Shown here: one piece after another, positions 26,304 to 35,875 of the stretch
Numbering within the stretch: position 1 is the stretch's first letter
How the letters are laid out: every line of letters starts with the position of its first letter
NCBI RefSeq assembly: GCF_012034935.1
Contig: NZ_JAATEN010000025.1
Span: 31,702-95,701, forward strand
Direction: 5' to 3'
DNA from: Streptomyces zingiberis
GTDB taxonomy: Bacteria > Actinomycetota > Actinomycetes > Streptomycetales > Streptomycetaceae
DNA: 64,000 nt
The notes under the pieces: model-generated
Databases searched by the model: none
The model's input: the letters and a program-made list of their open reading frames with translations, nothing else
Told to the model about the DNA's origin: nothing
Made by a program: the position numbers and the translations under genes

Positions 26304-27179
26304 GGCAACTCCTTCCCGCTGCCGCCGGTCCGGCGGCGGTGCACGGCGCGGGGGCAGGGCCGGGCCCGGTCGTCCCCTCGCCGGCGGCGGCCCGCGCCGA
26401 CCGCCCGCGGCGCCGGACACGCCGGCGCCCGCCCCGGGGCCGTCGGTACCGGGGCGCGCTCCGGCCGCGCCGGTGATGGGTGCCAGGCGGGCGGCCGGCC
26501 CACCGGACCGAAGGAGGGCAGCTCGGCCGCGAACGTTTCCGCCCCGCAGAGGAGTTTCCGCATCGACGCGGTCACCGCATCCCCTCTCTGTACCGGACAC
26601 CCCCGCTCGACACGGACCTTGGCACGAGTTCCCCGGGCGATCAACCGGCGCGGCGCCATGTCCGCCACCACGGACGGAACCGGTTCCGGGCTCGCTCGGA
26701 AAGCCTCTCGAACGCGTCCGGTTTCCGGGCGCGGGTATCCGCTCGACGGAGTGGGGTGGGGCGGTTCAGGGCCACGGGCCCGTGGCACAGGGGGTCGCGG
26801 GGAGGGCGCGAGTCCGGCGAGGTCCCGGCCCGGTGCCGGGCAGCGGTCCCGTCCCGCCGTCCCGGCCCGCGCCCCGGCCGGTGGGAACACCGTCCCCCGC
26901 GGCCCGGACGCCGCCAGGGCTGTGCTGCGGCCGTCCGATACCGCGCGGTCCGGGCGGCGGGCGGACCCCCGTGCGGGGGCGTGCCGTTCGGCGGCTCCGC
27001 GGAGGTCCTGCCGGGAGGCGCGCGCCGGTCGTACCCGCGACGGCGACGAGGGCGGCCCGGGCGCTCAGCCCCTCCGCCTCGCCCCTCCGCCGTGACGGCG
27101 CCGTTCCGGTGGCCGGGCGCGTGCGGGGACGGGACGGAGGCCCGTGCCGGGCGGGGGCGTGGCCCCGTACCATGGCCGC
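26304..27179. other. Large non-coding stretch (876 bp), one weak minus-strand ORF
   Basis: No convincing gene. A minus-strand frame from GTG 26575 to 26294 (93 codons, starting VTASMRKLLCGAETFAAELP) has an AGAGAGGGG site and would overlap the LRR start by a few bases. Its C-terminal half is Arg/Pro-rich shadow-like sequence, so I do not call it. The segment near 26590-26640 is relatively less GC-rich and could be a minus-strand promoter for it and the LRR gene. Confidence 0.4.
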
Positions 27180-27677
27180 ATGTCGTTCCTCCGCCGCCGC
27201 AGCGCAGCCACGCCCACCGGGCCGGATTTCGACGTCCTCGCGATGGATCCGGGTGACTGGCCCGGGAACCTGGGCGCCGGGCTGCTGCCCGCGCCGGACG
27301 GCACCTGCCAGGGCGTCTTCCTCCGTTATGACCTCTTCGGCGGCCGGGGCCCGGCCATGATCATCGGCAATCTGCCCGAGGGATCGCCCGCCCGCGAGAC
27401 GGAGGATGACGTTCCGTTCGAGGTGGTCCAGCTTCTCGCCGCGCTCGGGGACGAGGAGCCGGTCACGGTCACGGAGACCGAGGACACCCCGGTCATGCTC
27501 GACGACAACCTTCTCATCGTGCGCCGTCTCAAGTTCTCCGAAAGCCGTGTCTCCTGCACCCAGTTCGACCGCAGCGACGGTGTGCTCGTCACCATCGCGA
27601 GCTGGGACCGGCCCATCACGGACGACCTCTACCGGTTGCTCAAGCCGCTGCCGGCGGACATGTTCCGGACCGACTGA
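27180..27677 (+). CDS. Hypothetical soluble protein
   Basis: A 165-aa acidic protein with normal globular composition, clearly coding: few Arg/Pro runs, and balanced hydrophobic strands such as GVFLRYDLFGGRGPAMIIGN, FEVVQLLAALGDEEPVTVTE and MLDDNLLIVRRLKFSESRVS. The last 45 residues (DGVLVTIASWDRPITDDLYRLL) look like a small alpha/beta end. No motif reveals function. It is likely monocistronic, with a very strong hairpin some 350 bp downstream. Confidence 0.75.
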   Translation: MSFLRRRSAATPTGPDFDVLAMDPGDWPGNLGAGLLPAPDGTCQGVFLRYDLFGGRGPAMIIGNLPEGSPARETEDDVPFEVVQLLAALGDEEPVTVTETEDTPVMLDDNLLIVRRLKFSESRVSCTQFDRSDGVLVTIASWDRPITDDLYRLLKPLPADMFRTD

Positions 27678-28191
27678 CACCTGCGGCGTCTCGGGGACAA
27701 CGGCGCGCCTCCGCCCCCGCCGTCCGGCGGGGGCGGAAGCGTGTCCCACCGGACCCCGCACTCCTGGCCCGGATGCCACTCCCCGGGGCCTACGGGAGGA
27801 TGCGTCCCCGGCCCTGTCCCTCTGGGATCATCCCGGCCGGAGCGCTCCGGCCGCGCCTCCCGCGCGTTTCCGTCCGCCGAAGGCGCGCGGGCCGTCAGCT
27901 CCCGCTGCCGCCGGTCGGCGGTGGTGACGTCCCGCGCCCCGCCGGCCGTCCGCGGAGGGCCTGCGGGGCGCGGGCCCTCCGTCACCGTCAGGACACCGAC
28001 GGACGGAGTCCTGACGATCACGGCCGTCGACGCCGGGCCGGGAATCCCCGGCCCGGCGTCGACGGCGACGGAACATCTGAGACGCCGCGGGGCGCCACGC
28101 ACGACCCCGGCGCCCTGGCCGGTCCGTCAACCCGGCCCCGCCGTACGGGACGCGCCGCACCCCCGGGCGGGCACGCCCCGTACGGCTCCCC
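27678..28191. other. Non-coding spacer between convergent genes
   Basis: Contains the perfect hairpin at 28023-28066 and a partial GC stem around CCCGCGCCCCG / CGGGGCGCGGG at about 27930-27980. No gene seen. Confidence 0.5.
28023..28066. terminator. Perfect 20-bp stem hairpin, bidirectional terminator
   Basis: Arms of 20 bp (left arm begins GCCGTCGACGCCGGGCCGGG) are exactly complementary around a 4-nt AATC loop. It lies between convergent genes and would terminate both. The length and perfection are unusual for a simple terminator. Confidence 0.75.
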
Positions 28192-29325
28192 TCAGCGGGT
28201 GTCCACCGCTGCGCGGACCGCCCGCCGGGCCATGCCGCAGTCGTCGTGAAGACGCCGCAGTAACAACCGCTGGGCCTCGCCGGTGGAGCCCCCGGCCACG
28301 GGCTGCACCGGTGGCGCCGGCTCCCGCATCACCCGCTGGACCGCCATTTCGTAGCGGCGGATCTCCCGGGTGAGCACCAGCATCAGATTGACCAGGAAGG
28401 CGTCGCGCGCGGCAGGCCCGGCCGCCTGCGCCAGCCGGCTGATCCGCCGGCGGGCGGCGGGTGTCTCCCCGAGGATCACCCAGAGGGTGGCCAGGTCGTA
28501 CCCGGGCAGGTACCAGCCGGCACGGTCCCAGTCGAGCAGCACCGGCCCGGCCGGGGTGAGCAGGACGTTGGAGAGCAGCGCGTCACCGTGGCAGAACTGT
28601 CCCCGGTGCTGCCCGCCACCGGACTGTGCCAGGCCGCGCAGCAGCTTCCGCAGATCCGCGGTGTCCCGGTCGGTGAGCAACCCCAGTTCGTGGAACCGGT
28701 ACAGCCGCTCCGCGTAGTCCAGCGGGACGCCGAACAGGCCCGGGGGCGGCCGCCACTGGTTGATCCGGCACACCGCCTGCACCGCCGCCTTGACGTCGGC
28801 GCGCGGCAGCGGATCCACCGGATGCCGCTGCAAGGCCGCTGCCCGGCCCGCCAGACGCTCTACCACCAGCGTGCAGTTGTCCGGGTCCGCCGCGACCAGC
28901 CGGGGCACCCGCACCGGCGGGCGGTGCCGGACGAACGCACGGTAGGCCGCTATCTCCCGGCGCGCCCGCTCCGTCCCGGCCGGGGAGTCGTCCAGCAGGC
29001 ACTTGGCCACCGCCGTGGTACGCCCCGTGGTGCCGACCAGGAGCACGGAACGCCCGCTGCGGCGGAGCACCTGCACGGGGTGGAACTCCGGGCAGACGCG
29101 GTGCACGGCGGCGACGGCCGCGCGCAGTTGCGCGCCCTGCGGGCCGGACAGGTCGATTCTCCCGCTGACGGTCTGGCCGGCCCGGCCTGCCGCGCGCTGC
29201 TGCCGGCCGCCGCCCAGCGGGCCGGCCCCGGCCGGGTTGGCCCCGGCCCCGGGGTACGGCCGGCCGCCGGCCGACGGGAGATACGACAGGGGCGGGGCGG
29301 ACACGGATGACGGCGCTGCGTACAT
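28192..29325 (-). CDS. Aminoglycoside-phosphotransferase-family kinase
   Basis: A 377-aa protein with an APH-type kinase fold. The nucleotide-binding half has AVAKCLLDD (Lys). The catalytic loop is FCHGDALLSNVLL, the Brenner HxDxxxxN motif, and the metal site is DWDRAGWYLPGYDLATLW. Residues 1-70 are a Pro/Gly-rich disordered leader. Homologues include aminoglycoside and choline/homoserine kinases; in Streptomyces many are of unknown small-molecule specificity. The open frame continues upstream of ATG 29325 through a 33-bp repeat region with no site, so that start is chosen. Resistance function cannot be claimed from sequence. Confidence 0.85.
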   Translation of the reverse strand: MYAAPSSVSAPPLSYLPSAGGRPYPGAGANPAGAGPLGGGRQQRAAGRAGQTVSGRIDLSGPQGAQLRAAVAAVHRVCPEFHPVQVLRRSGRSVLLVGTTGRTTAVAKCLLDDSPAGTERARREIAAYRAFVRHRPPVRVPRLVAADPDNCTLVVERLAGRAAALQRHPVDPLPRADVKAAVQAVCRINQWRPPPGLFGVPLDYAERLYRFHELGLLTDRDTADLRKLLRGLAQSGGGQHRGQFCHGDALLSNVLLTPAGPVLLDWDRAGWYLPGYDLATLWVILGETPAARRRISRLAQAAGPAARDAFLVNLMLVLTREIRRYEMAVQRVMREPAPPVQPVAGGSTGEAQRLLLRRLHDDCGMARRAVRAAVDTR

Positions 29326-29745
29326 GGGCGGTACGGATCCCTTCGTAGGCCGACGGGTTGCCTGGTGGTGCCGTGGTCTGGTGATGCGGTCGGTCGTGCG
29401 GCGCCGGGAACCCGGTGGCCCGGATGGTCCGGCGGAGCACGGGAACCCGGACGCGCCCGGGTGCGGAACGCCGTGGGTCCCCGTGAGCCGCCGTCCCGCC
29501 GGACGGCCGGACGGCTCGCGCCGCCCGCCCGGGCCGTTCCGCGTCCTGGGGAAAGGCCCGCCCGGGCCGTTCCGCGTCCTGGGGAAACGCGGTCCGGTCA
29601 CCGGGACGGGGTGGCGCTGTTCCTACCGGACACCCGGAGGCGGGTGGCACACCACGTGGCGGACCCTGGCGAAGCCTGGCGAATAGTCCCGGGGCGCCTG
29701 ACGCGCCGTTAGTGTCGGGGCAGCCGAGGAACCTGGGGGCTCGAC
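29326..29745. other. Divergent promoter region with 33-bp tandem duplication at 29523-29587
   Basis: The unit beginning GCCCGCCCGGGCCGTTCCGC is present twice head to tail, ending CTGGGGAAA. It lies between the phosphotransferase gene and the NsdA-like gene, and probably spaces or modulates their promoters. Otherwise nothing is seen. Confidence 0.6.
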
Positions 29746-31230
29746 GTGAGCAAGGAACCCAACGCCCGACTCGCGGACCTGTTCGGCCTCACCGGCTGGT
29801 CCAAGGGGGAACTCGCGAGGCTGGTCAACCGGCAGGCGGCGGCCACCGGCCACCCGCAGCTGGCGACCGACACCTCACGGGTCCGGCGGTGGATCGAGAC
29901 CGGCGAGGTGCCGCGCGATCCCGTCCCGGAGGTACTGGCGACCCTGTTCACCGAGCGTCTCGGCCGTGTCGTGACCATCGAGGATCTCGGCCTCGGCCGG
30001 CGCGGGCGCGCGGGCAGGAAACAGGAGCCCGGCGACGGGCTCCCCTGGGCGTCCGGGCGGACCGCCGAGGTCCTCACCGAATTCACGGGAATGGACCTCA
30101 TGCTCAACCGACGCGGCTTGGTGGGCGCGGGTGCCGCGCTCACCACAGGATCAACACTCGCCGTCGCACTCCGCGACTGGCTCCACACCGATGGACCCGG
30201 CCTTCCCCCCGGGGCGCCGCCCGGCCGCCCCGCGACGGCGGAGGCGGCCGGCTACGACCGGTTCGACGCCGCACCCGTGGGGGTGCAGGAGATCGAGGCG
30301 CTGGAGCGCTCCGTCGAGGTCTTCCGCGCCTGGGACGCCGCCCGCGGCGGCGGCCTGCGGCGCAAGGCCGTGGTGGGCCAGCTCAACGAGGTGGGCGGGA
30401 TGCTCGCCTACCGCCACCCCGAACACCTCCAGCGCCGGCTGTGGGGTGTCGCGGCCAACCTCGCGGTGCTCGCCGGCTGGATGTCGCACGACGTGGGCCT
30501 GGAGCCCACCGCGCAGAAGTACTTCGTCATCGCCGCCCACGCGGCCCGTGAGGGCGGCGACCGGCCACGGGCGGGAGAGGCGCTCTCCCGGGCCGCCCGG
30601 CAGATGGTGCACCTCGGCAAGCCCGACGAGGCGCTGGACCTGATGAACCTGGCCCGTTCCGGCTCCGGGGAGGAGACCCTGCCCCGCACCCGGGCCATGC
30701 TCCACACCATCGAGGCGTGGGCGCAGGCGTCCATGGGCCGCGGCCAGGCCATGCGCCGCACGCTGGGCGAGGCGGAGGACCTCTTCGCCTCCGACCGGGG
30801 GGACGTACCTCCGCCGAGCTGGATGCAGATGTTCGACGAAGCGGATCTGCACGGGATGCAGGCGCTGGCCTACCGCACCCTGGCGGAACACGACCCCTCG
30901 GCCGCGGCCGTCGCGCAGCGCCACGCGAAGGAGGCGCTGCGCCTGCGGGGCAAGGGCAACGAGCGGTCGCAGATCTTCGACTACATCTCGCTGGCCTCGG
31001 CCTGCTTCATCGCGGACGATCCCGAACAGGCCGACCGCTACGCCCGCCTGGCCCTGGTGAGCATAGGTGAGACGTCCTCGCACCGCACCTGGGACCGGCT
31101 CCGCGCGATGTACCGGCTGACGGGGCAGCACGCGGGCCACGCGGGCATCGCGGATCTCCGTGCGGAGATCCGCGAAGCGCTTCCCGGGGCGCCCTCGGGC
31201 GCGCGTACCAAGGGGGCGGCGGCCGTGTGA
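29746..31230 (+). CDS. NsdA-like regulatory protein (N-terminal helical domain plus TPR region)
   Basis: A 494-aa protein starting GTG. The N-terminal segment GWSKGELARLVNRQ then TDTSRVRRWIETGEVPRD and RLGRVVTIEDLGLGR matches the NsdA family, regulators described in S. coelicolor as negative regulators of differentiation and antibiotic production. Residues ~200-490 are a helical, TPR-like array (FVIAAHAAREGGDRPRAGEALSRAARQ, ADRYARLALVSIGETSSHRTWDRL). The protein may be a paralogue of NsdA rather than NsdA itself. It is expressed on its own from the upstream spacer. Confidence 0.8.
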   Translation: MSKEPNARLADLFGLTGWSKGELARLVNRQAAATGHPQLATDTSRVRRWIETGEVPRDPVPEVLATLFTERLGRVVTIEDLGLGRRGRAGRKQEPGDGLPWASGRTAEVLTEFTGMDLMLNRRGLVGAGAALTTGSTLAVALRDWLHTDGPGLPPGAPPGRPATAEAAGYDRFDAAPVGVQEIEALERSVEVFRAWDAARGGGLRRKAVVGQLNEVGGMLAYRHPEHLQRRLWGVAANLAVLAGWMSHDVGLEPTAQKYFVIAAHAAREGGDRPRAGEALSRAARQMVHLGKPDEALDLMNLARSGSGEETLPRTRAMLHTIEAWAQASMGRGQAMRRTLGEAEDLFASDRGDVPPPSWMQMFDEADLHGMQALAYRTLAEHDPSAAAVAQRHAKEALRLRGKGNERSQIFDYISLASACFIADDPEQADRYARLALVSIGETSSHRTWDRLRAMYRLTGQHAGHAGIADLRAEIREALPGAPSGARTKGAAAV

Positions 31231-31331
31231 CGGACGGCCCCGCGCGCCGTCCGGCTCCCGGGGGTGGCCGCCGGTGAACCGATGCCCACGGCTCTCCCCG
31301 GGAGCGCCGGTGGCCGGAGGCTTCCGCGGGC

Positions 31332-32831
31332 CTACGGCGCCGGGTCGCCGTCCCCGACCCGGGCGACGAGCACGCAGGCGTCGTCCTCCCGCTCGGTGCC
31401 GCCGAACTCCTCCACGACGACGCGGACGCACTCCCGCGCGCTGCGCGCCGCGCAGAACCGGTGCGCCAGCCCCAGCAGCCGCCGGGCGCCGCCCGGCTCC
31501 CCGTCCGGGGAGCCGGTCAGCCCGGCGGCCCGGCGCGCGAGCCCGTCGGTGTGGAGGACGAGGACGTCCCCGGGAACCAGCGTCTCCCGGGCGGTGCCGT
31601 AGGCGGCCCCGGCGGTCGCCCCCAGGAGCACACCCTCCGGCCGCAGGAGGGGGCGGGCCGTCCCGCCGCGGAAGAGGAGCGGGGCGGGGTGCCCGGCCTG
31701 GGCCCACTCCAGGGAGCGGCTGCCGGGGTCGTAACGGCAGCACAGGGCGGAGCCGAGAGCCGGCTGGGCGGTGGTGTCCAGCAACTGGTTGAGATGTTCC
31801 ATCAGTGGGCCCGGGGCCACCCCGGCCAGGGCCATGCCGCGCACCGCGCCGAGCAGCATCGCCATGGACGAGGTGGCGACGACGCCGTGCCCGGTGAGGT
31901 CGCCGACGCTCAGCAGCACCGCGCCGGAGGGCAGCGGCAGGGCGTCGTACCAGTCGCCGCCGACCAGGGCGCTGGTGGCGGAGGGCAGATAGTGGGCGGC
32001 GAGGTCCAGCGCGGTGCCCGCGGCGGGCATCAGCCGCAGGGCTTCGCGCCACGGGGGCAGCACCGCCTCCTGGAACTCCACGGCGATCCGGTGCTCGGCG
32101 CGCGCGATCCGGCGCTGGTACAGCAGCGCCTCGTGGGTCTCGCCCACCTCCCGCTCACTCCTGCGCAGCTCGGTCACGTCCCGCAGGACCGCCCACATGG
32201 CGGCGGTGCGGCCGTCGGCGCCGAGCACCGGGCGGCCCGTCACCTGCACGGCGCGCACCGCGCCGTCCGGGCGGAGCACCCGGATCTCACCGTCGATCGC
32301 CCGGCCGTCCACCAAGCAGTCCGTGACCATCGCGGTCAGCAGCGGCTGGTCCTCCTCCATCAGCCAGGAGGGGAGTTCGTCCAGGGAGAGGGGGCCGTCC
32401 TGCCGGGGGCGCCCGAAGATCTCGTACAGCTCGCCCGACCAGTCGACCTCGTCGGTCAGGAGGTTCCACTCGGCGCTGCCCACCAGGCCGGGCGGCGGAG
32501 CCGGCGGGCTCTCCGGCGGCGCGGCGGGCAGCGCCACCCACCGGGGGGCTTGGCCCTCCGGCACTGTGCCCCCGGGGGACGGGCCGGCCCGGAGCTGTTC
32601 CAACTGCCGTTCGAGGCTGGCCAGATGCTGTACCACGAGCGTGTAGAGAGCCCGCTGCCAGCGCGCACGGACGTCCTCGGAGCCGCTGCCGGTGTCGCTG
32701 CCGGTCTCCACCGTGTGCCGTACCGCGTCGACGTCACCGCGCAGGCGGCGGGCCCGTGAGATCAGTGCTTCGACCGTGCCGGATTCGGGGTGCCGGGCGG
32801 CCGAGGCGTCCGCGGACACGGGGGAGGGCAT
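31332..32831 (-). CDS. PAS-domain PP2C (SpoIIE-type) protein phosphatase
   Basis: A 499-aa soluble phosphatase. An N-terminal helical region leads to a PAS domain at about residues 125-235 (VDWSGELYEIFGRPRQDGPL, AMWAVLRDVTELRRSE). A linker helix joins it to the SpoIIE/RsbU catalytic domain: LVGGDWYDALPLPSGAVLLSVGDLTGHG with metal Asp residues, QAGHPAPLLF, GDVLVLHTDGL and EREDDACVLVARV. Such enzymes dephosphorylate anti-anti-sigma factors in response to a signal sensed by PAS. ATG 32831 follows CGGAG; the frame is open further upstream without support. Confidence 0.9.
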   Translation of the reverse strand: MPSPVSADASAARHPESGTVEALISRARRLRGDVDAVRHTVETGSDTGSGSEDVRARWQRALYTLVVQHLASLERQLEQLRAGPSPGGTVPEGQAPRWVALPAAPPESPPAPPPGLVGSAEWNLLTDEVDWSGELYEIFGRPRQDGPLSLDELPSWLMEEDQPLLTAMVTDCLVDGRAIDGEIRVLRPDGAVRAVQVTGRPVLGADGRTAAMWAVLRDVTELRRSEREVGETHEALLYQRRIARAEHRIAVEFQEAVLPPWREALRLMPAAGTALDLAAHYLPSATSALVGGDWYDALPLPSGAVLLSVGDLTGHGVVATSSMAMLLGAVRGMALAGVAPGPLMEHLNQLLDTTAQPALGSALCCRYDPGSRSLEWAQAGHPAPLLFRGGTARPLLRPEGVLLGATAGAAYGTARETLVPGDVLVLHTDGLARRAAGLTGSPDGEPGGARRLLGLAHRFCAARSARECVRVVVEEFGGTEREDDACVLVARVGDGDPAP

Positions 32832-33395
32832 GAGGAACTCCGATGCAGGCGCGGCACGGACGGAACGGGGCTGCGGGGAGAGCCGGTTACGACTGTTGCA
32901 CAGGGAGCGACAGGCCGTAAGGGATTTGGGCACACCCGATCCGGTGGTCCCGGCCAGGACGGGGCCTCCCGTCCCCTCCCGCGCCACGCGTACGGCGAGG
33001 CCCCGCGTCGCGCGGGGCGGGGGCACCGCCGCTCCGGGCAAGCCGGCCGAGCCGGCGGGCGTACGGGCGCCCGGCACGGTCTCCCCGGCCGGGCCGCTCG
33101 GACGACGCGGTGGCTCCCGGTCACGGGGCCGGGACCGCCGGCCGGCCTTCCCCGAGGCCGGGCGGGGGGACGGATCCACCCGGGCGGCAGCGGACCGCCG
33201 GGCGGCGCCCGGCCCGCGCACGGGCCCGTTCGCGGCGCCCCGGTCCCGCTCGGCGGAACCGCCCGCTCCGGGTAGGCTGCGGCGCTCGGGGCCGGGATCC
33301 CGCCTTCGGGGCGTGGAAGGCCGGGTCACCGGCAAGAATGCCGGTCAGCGGAATATCCCGTTGCCACCGAACCTCCCGCACCGGATGCTGACCTC
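32832..33395. other. Divergent promoter spacer
   Basis: Holds promoters for the PP2C phosphatase (left) and the HEAT-like protein (right). The only lower-GC segments are at about 32885-32935 and 33330-33390. No gene or strong structure was recognised. Confidence 0.45.
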
Positions 33396-34847
33396 ATGTT
33401 CGATCCAGACATAGCGCCCAGCGGCACCCTGCTCGGCCTCCTCCAGCGAGGCCGCGGCGACGGGACCCTGCACGCCCTCGCGGCCCCCCGGGCCGAGGCG
33501 CTCGCCGCCCTGCACCACTGCGTGACGCGGGACCCGCGCCACGACTGGCAGCTGGAGAACCGCTCCCTCTACTACGCCCGGCTCCACCTGGCGCTCGACG
33601 GCGGTCTGCACACGATCGAACAGCACCTCTTCGCCCCGGACGACGCGGTCGACACCGCCGAGGAACGCACCGGGCTGGCCCTCTCCTTCCTCGGCCACCT
33701 CGCGGGCTACGGCCGTGCCGACGCGGTCCGCCTGCTCGCCCGTTACGCCGCTGCCGGGGCCAACTGGGCCTGGGCGCTGGACGAGTTGGCGCTCCGCGCG
33801 GAGGACAGGGTGCTGCGCTCCCTCGGCGCCCCCGTCCTCGCCCGTTTCCCCGCCGGGCCGGAGGGGGACGCGGCGCTGGCCGCCGCCGTCCGCGACGCCT
33901 ACGAACCGCGCCCCTGGCGGCTGTGGGCCGAGGGCGCCGCCGGTCCCGCCGTCGCCGCCCGGGTCCGCGCCGGGGGTGAGCAGGGCTGCTTCGACCACTG
34001 GCAGCGGCAGCTCCGCCCGGCCGGGCCGAATCCCGGCTGGAGCGTCCCGGAGGTCCTCGCCTGGGTCCAGCGGTGCTTCGAGGACGACCCCGGGCACCCC
34101 CGCCACGAGGCTGCCGCCCGCTGCCTCGCGGCCGTGGCCGGCCCCGGGGACCGCCCCCTCCTCCTCGACGCCGCCCGCGGTGGTCCCGAGGCGGCCCGCT
34201 GCGCCGCCCTTCGCCACCTCGCCGACCGGCACTCCTCCTCCGACGGCGGCGCCGTCTTCGACCTGCTGGATCACGCCGCCTCCGACCCGTCCGGACTCGT
34301 CGCCGGGACGGCGCTCGCCGCCTTCGAACGGATGCGCGGTGCCCAGGCCCTGGACCATGCCCGTGCCTGGGCGCACCGCGACGACGCCCTGGGCACCGCC
34401 GCCGCCGGAATGCTCGCCTGCCGCGGCACCACCCGGGACACCGGCCCCGTCCTGGCCGCGCTCCGCCGGACCGTGCGGGCGGGGGGCACCGACGCCCCCG
34501 CCCTGTGGACGCTGGTCGACGGCGCGGGCCGGCTCCGGATCACCTGCGCCGCGCCCGTCCTGCGCCACGTCTACCGCGAGACCTCCTCCTCGCGGCTGCG
34601 CGGGCGGGCCGCCGCCGCGCTCGCCACCACCGACCCGGCCTTCGCCGCCGGTTTCGCCGTCGAGTGCCTCTGGGACTGCGAGGAAACGACCCGCGAACTG
34701 GCCGCCCGGCACGCCGCGATCGGGGACGCCCGCGTCGTGGAACAGCTGCGGCGGCTGGCGGCCGACCCGGCCGAGGAGGCCGAGGTGCAGACGGCGGTCC
34801 GCAGCCGCATCGGCCCCGGGCCGGGCGCCGTCCCCGGCGGGGTCTGA
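33396..34847 (+). CDS. HEAT-repeat-like helical protein
   Basis: A 483-aa all-helical protein of Ala/Leu/Arg/Asp composition with repeated two-helix units. Examples are LARYAAAGANWAWALDELALRA, EAAARCLAAVAGPGDRPLLLDAARGGPEAARCAALRHLADRH and LGTAAAGMLACRG with DTGPVLAALRRTV. These look like degenerate HEAT/PBS-lyase repeats that form a curved protein-binding scaffold. It has no signal or membrane helix. Its neighbours do not explain it. The start is ATG 33396; a ribosome-binding site is not obvious, so a leaderless transcript is possible. Confidence 0.75.
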   Translation: MFDPDIAPSGTLLGLLQRGRGDGTLHALAAPRAEALAALHHCVTRDPRHDWQLENRSLYYARLHLALDGGLHTIEQHLFAPDDAVDTAEERTGLALSFLGHLAGYGRADAVRLLARYAAAGANWAWALDELALRAEDRVLRSLGAPVLARFPAGPEGDAALAAAVRDAYEPRPWRLWAEGAAGPAVAARVRAGGEQGCFDHWQRQLRPAGPNPGWSVPEVLAWVQRCFEDDPGHPRHEAAARCLAAVAGPGDRPLLLDAARGGPEAARCAALRHLADRHSSSDGGAVFDLLDHAASDPSGLVAGTALAAFERMRGAQALDHARAWAHRDDALGTAAAGMLACRGTTRDTGPVLAALRRTVRAGGTDAPALWTLVDGAGRLRITCAAPVLRHVYRETSSSRLRGRAAAALATTDPAFAAGFAVECLWDCEETTRELAARHAAIGDARVVEQLRRLAADPAEEAEVQTAVRSRIGPGPGAVPGGV

Positions 34848-34918
34848 GCGCCGGGAACCGGCGGCGGGAACGCCCGCCGCCCCGCCGCCCCGCCGTCTGG
34901 ACCCACCGGGGGCCCGGG

Positions 34919-35875
34919 TCAGCGCGCGGTGGGCACGAACCGCAGCGGCGTCCCGGGGCGGGCCTGCGCCGCCGCCCACAGCGCCTCCTCCGGGACGACG
35001 CCGATCACCGGGTAGCCGCCGGTGACCGGATGGTCGGCGAGGAAGACCACCGGGAGCCCGTCCGGCGGCACCTGCACCGCCCCGGACACCATGCCCTCGC
35101 TGGGCAGCTCGTCCTCCCGGGCCCGCCGCACCGCCGGGCCCGTGGTGCGCAGCGCGATCCGGTTGCTCGCCGGCGCCACCGTGTACCGGGCGCGGCCCAG
35201 CGCGCGCCGGGCGCCCGGCGCGAACCAGTCCTCGCGCGGTCCCGGCAGCAACGGCAGCAGCAGCTCGTCCGGCGGCCCCGGGCAGGGGGCCGCGTCCACC
35301 CGGGCCGGCGGCCCGGACGGGGCGCCGAGCGGAAACTCGTCCCCGGCGGTGAGGGGTGGCGGGCCGAGCCCGGAGAGCAGATCCCGCGAGCGGCTGCCGA
35401 GCACCGGCTCGGCGGCCACCCCGCCGGCGAAGGCGAGATACGAGCGGAGCCCGCGGACCGCGGGGCCCACCTCCAGGACGGCACCGGCGCGCAGCCGCAG
35501 CGGCGCGCCCCAGGGCGCGGGCCGGCCACCGGCGCGCACCGCGCACGGGGCTCCGGTGACGGCGGCGGTGACCGCCGTGAGGACCCGCACCGCGCAGCCG
35601 TCCGCCGTGGTCTCCAGCGTCGCGGCCGACGGCGGATTGCCGACCAGACGGTTCGCCAGCCGGTGCGCGGGGCCGTCCAGGGCCCCGGAGTGGGGGACCC
35701 CGAGCTGGGCGTGTCCACCGCGGCCGAGGTCCTGCACGGTGGTCAGCGCCCCGGGCCGCACCACCCGGAGGGCACCGGCCGGTCCCGCCCCCGGCCCGCC
35801 CGGGCCCCGTCCGCGGGCAGCCGGGACGCCGGCGGCGGGCGGCGCCCCGGTCCCCGGCCCGCCCGGGGCCGTCAC
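34919..35875 (-). CDS. pxpC: 5-oxoprolinase subunit PxpC
   Basis: A 318-aa subunit of the ATP-dependent 5-oxoprolinase PxpABC, of the biotin-dependent carboxyltransferase/KipA family. Recognisable segments are LTTVQDLGRGGHAQLGVPHSGALDGPAHRLANRLVGN and TLETTADGC near the start, then SNRIALRTTGPAV, SEGMVSGAVQVPPDGLPVVFLADHPVTGGYPVIG. The enzyme cleaves 5-oxoproline (pyroglutamate), a product of glutamine/glutathione damage, to glutamate. Its GTG start overlaps the pxpB stop (GTGA), so the two are translationally coupled. The Pro/Gly-rich N-terminus is longer than usual. Confidence 0.93.
   Translation of the reverse strand: MTAPGGPGTGAPPAAGVPAARGRGPGGPGAGPAGALRVVRPGALTTVQDLGRGGHAQLGVPHSGALDGPAHRLANRLVGNPPSAATLETTADGCAVRVLTAVTAAVTGAPCAVRAGGRPAPWGAPLRLRAGAVLEVGPAVRGLRSYLAFAGGVAAEPVLGSRSRDLLSGLGPPPLTAGDEFPLGAPSGPPARVDAAPCPGPPDELLLPLLPGPREDWFAPGARRALGRARYTVAPASNRIALRTTGPAVRRAREDELPSEGMVSGAVQVPPDGLPVVFLADHPVTGGYPVIGVVPEEALWAAAQARPGTPLRFVPTAR

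Noticed and set aside
26294..26575. 93-codon minus-strand ORF (VTASMRKLLCGAETF...) overlapping the LRR start
   Set aside because: It has a plausible start site but the C-terminal half is Arg/Pro-rich low-complexity sequence. Not enough to call a gene.
28192..29325. Aminoglycoside-resistance kinase
   Set aside because: Only the generic APH fold motifs are present; many such actinobacterial kinases act on unrelated small molecules.
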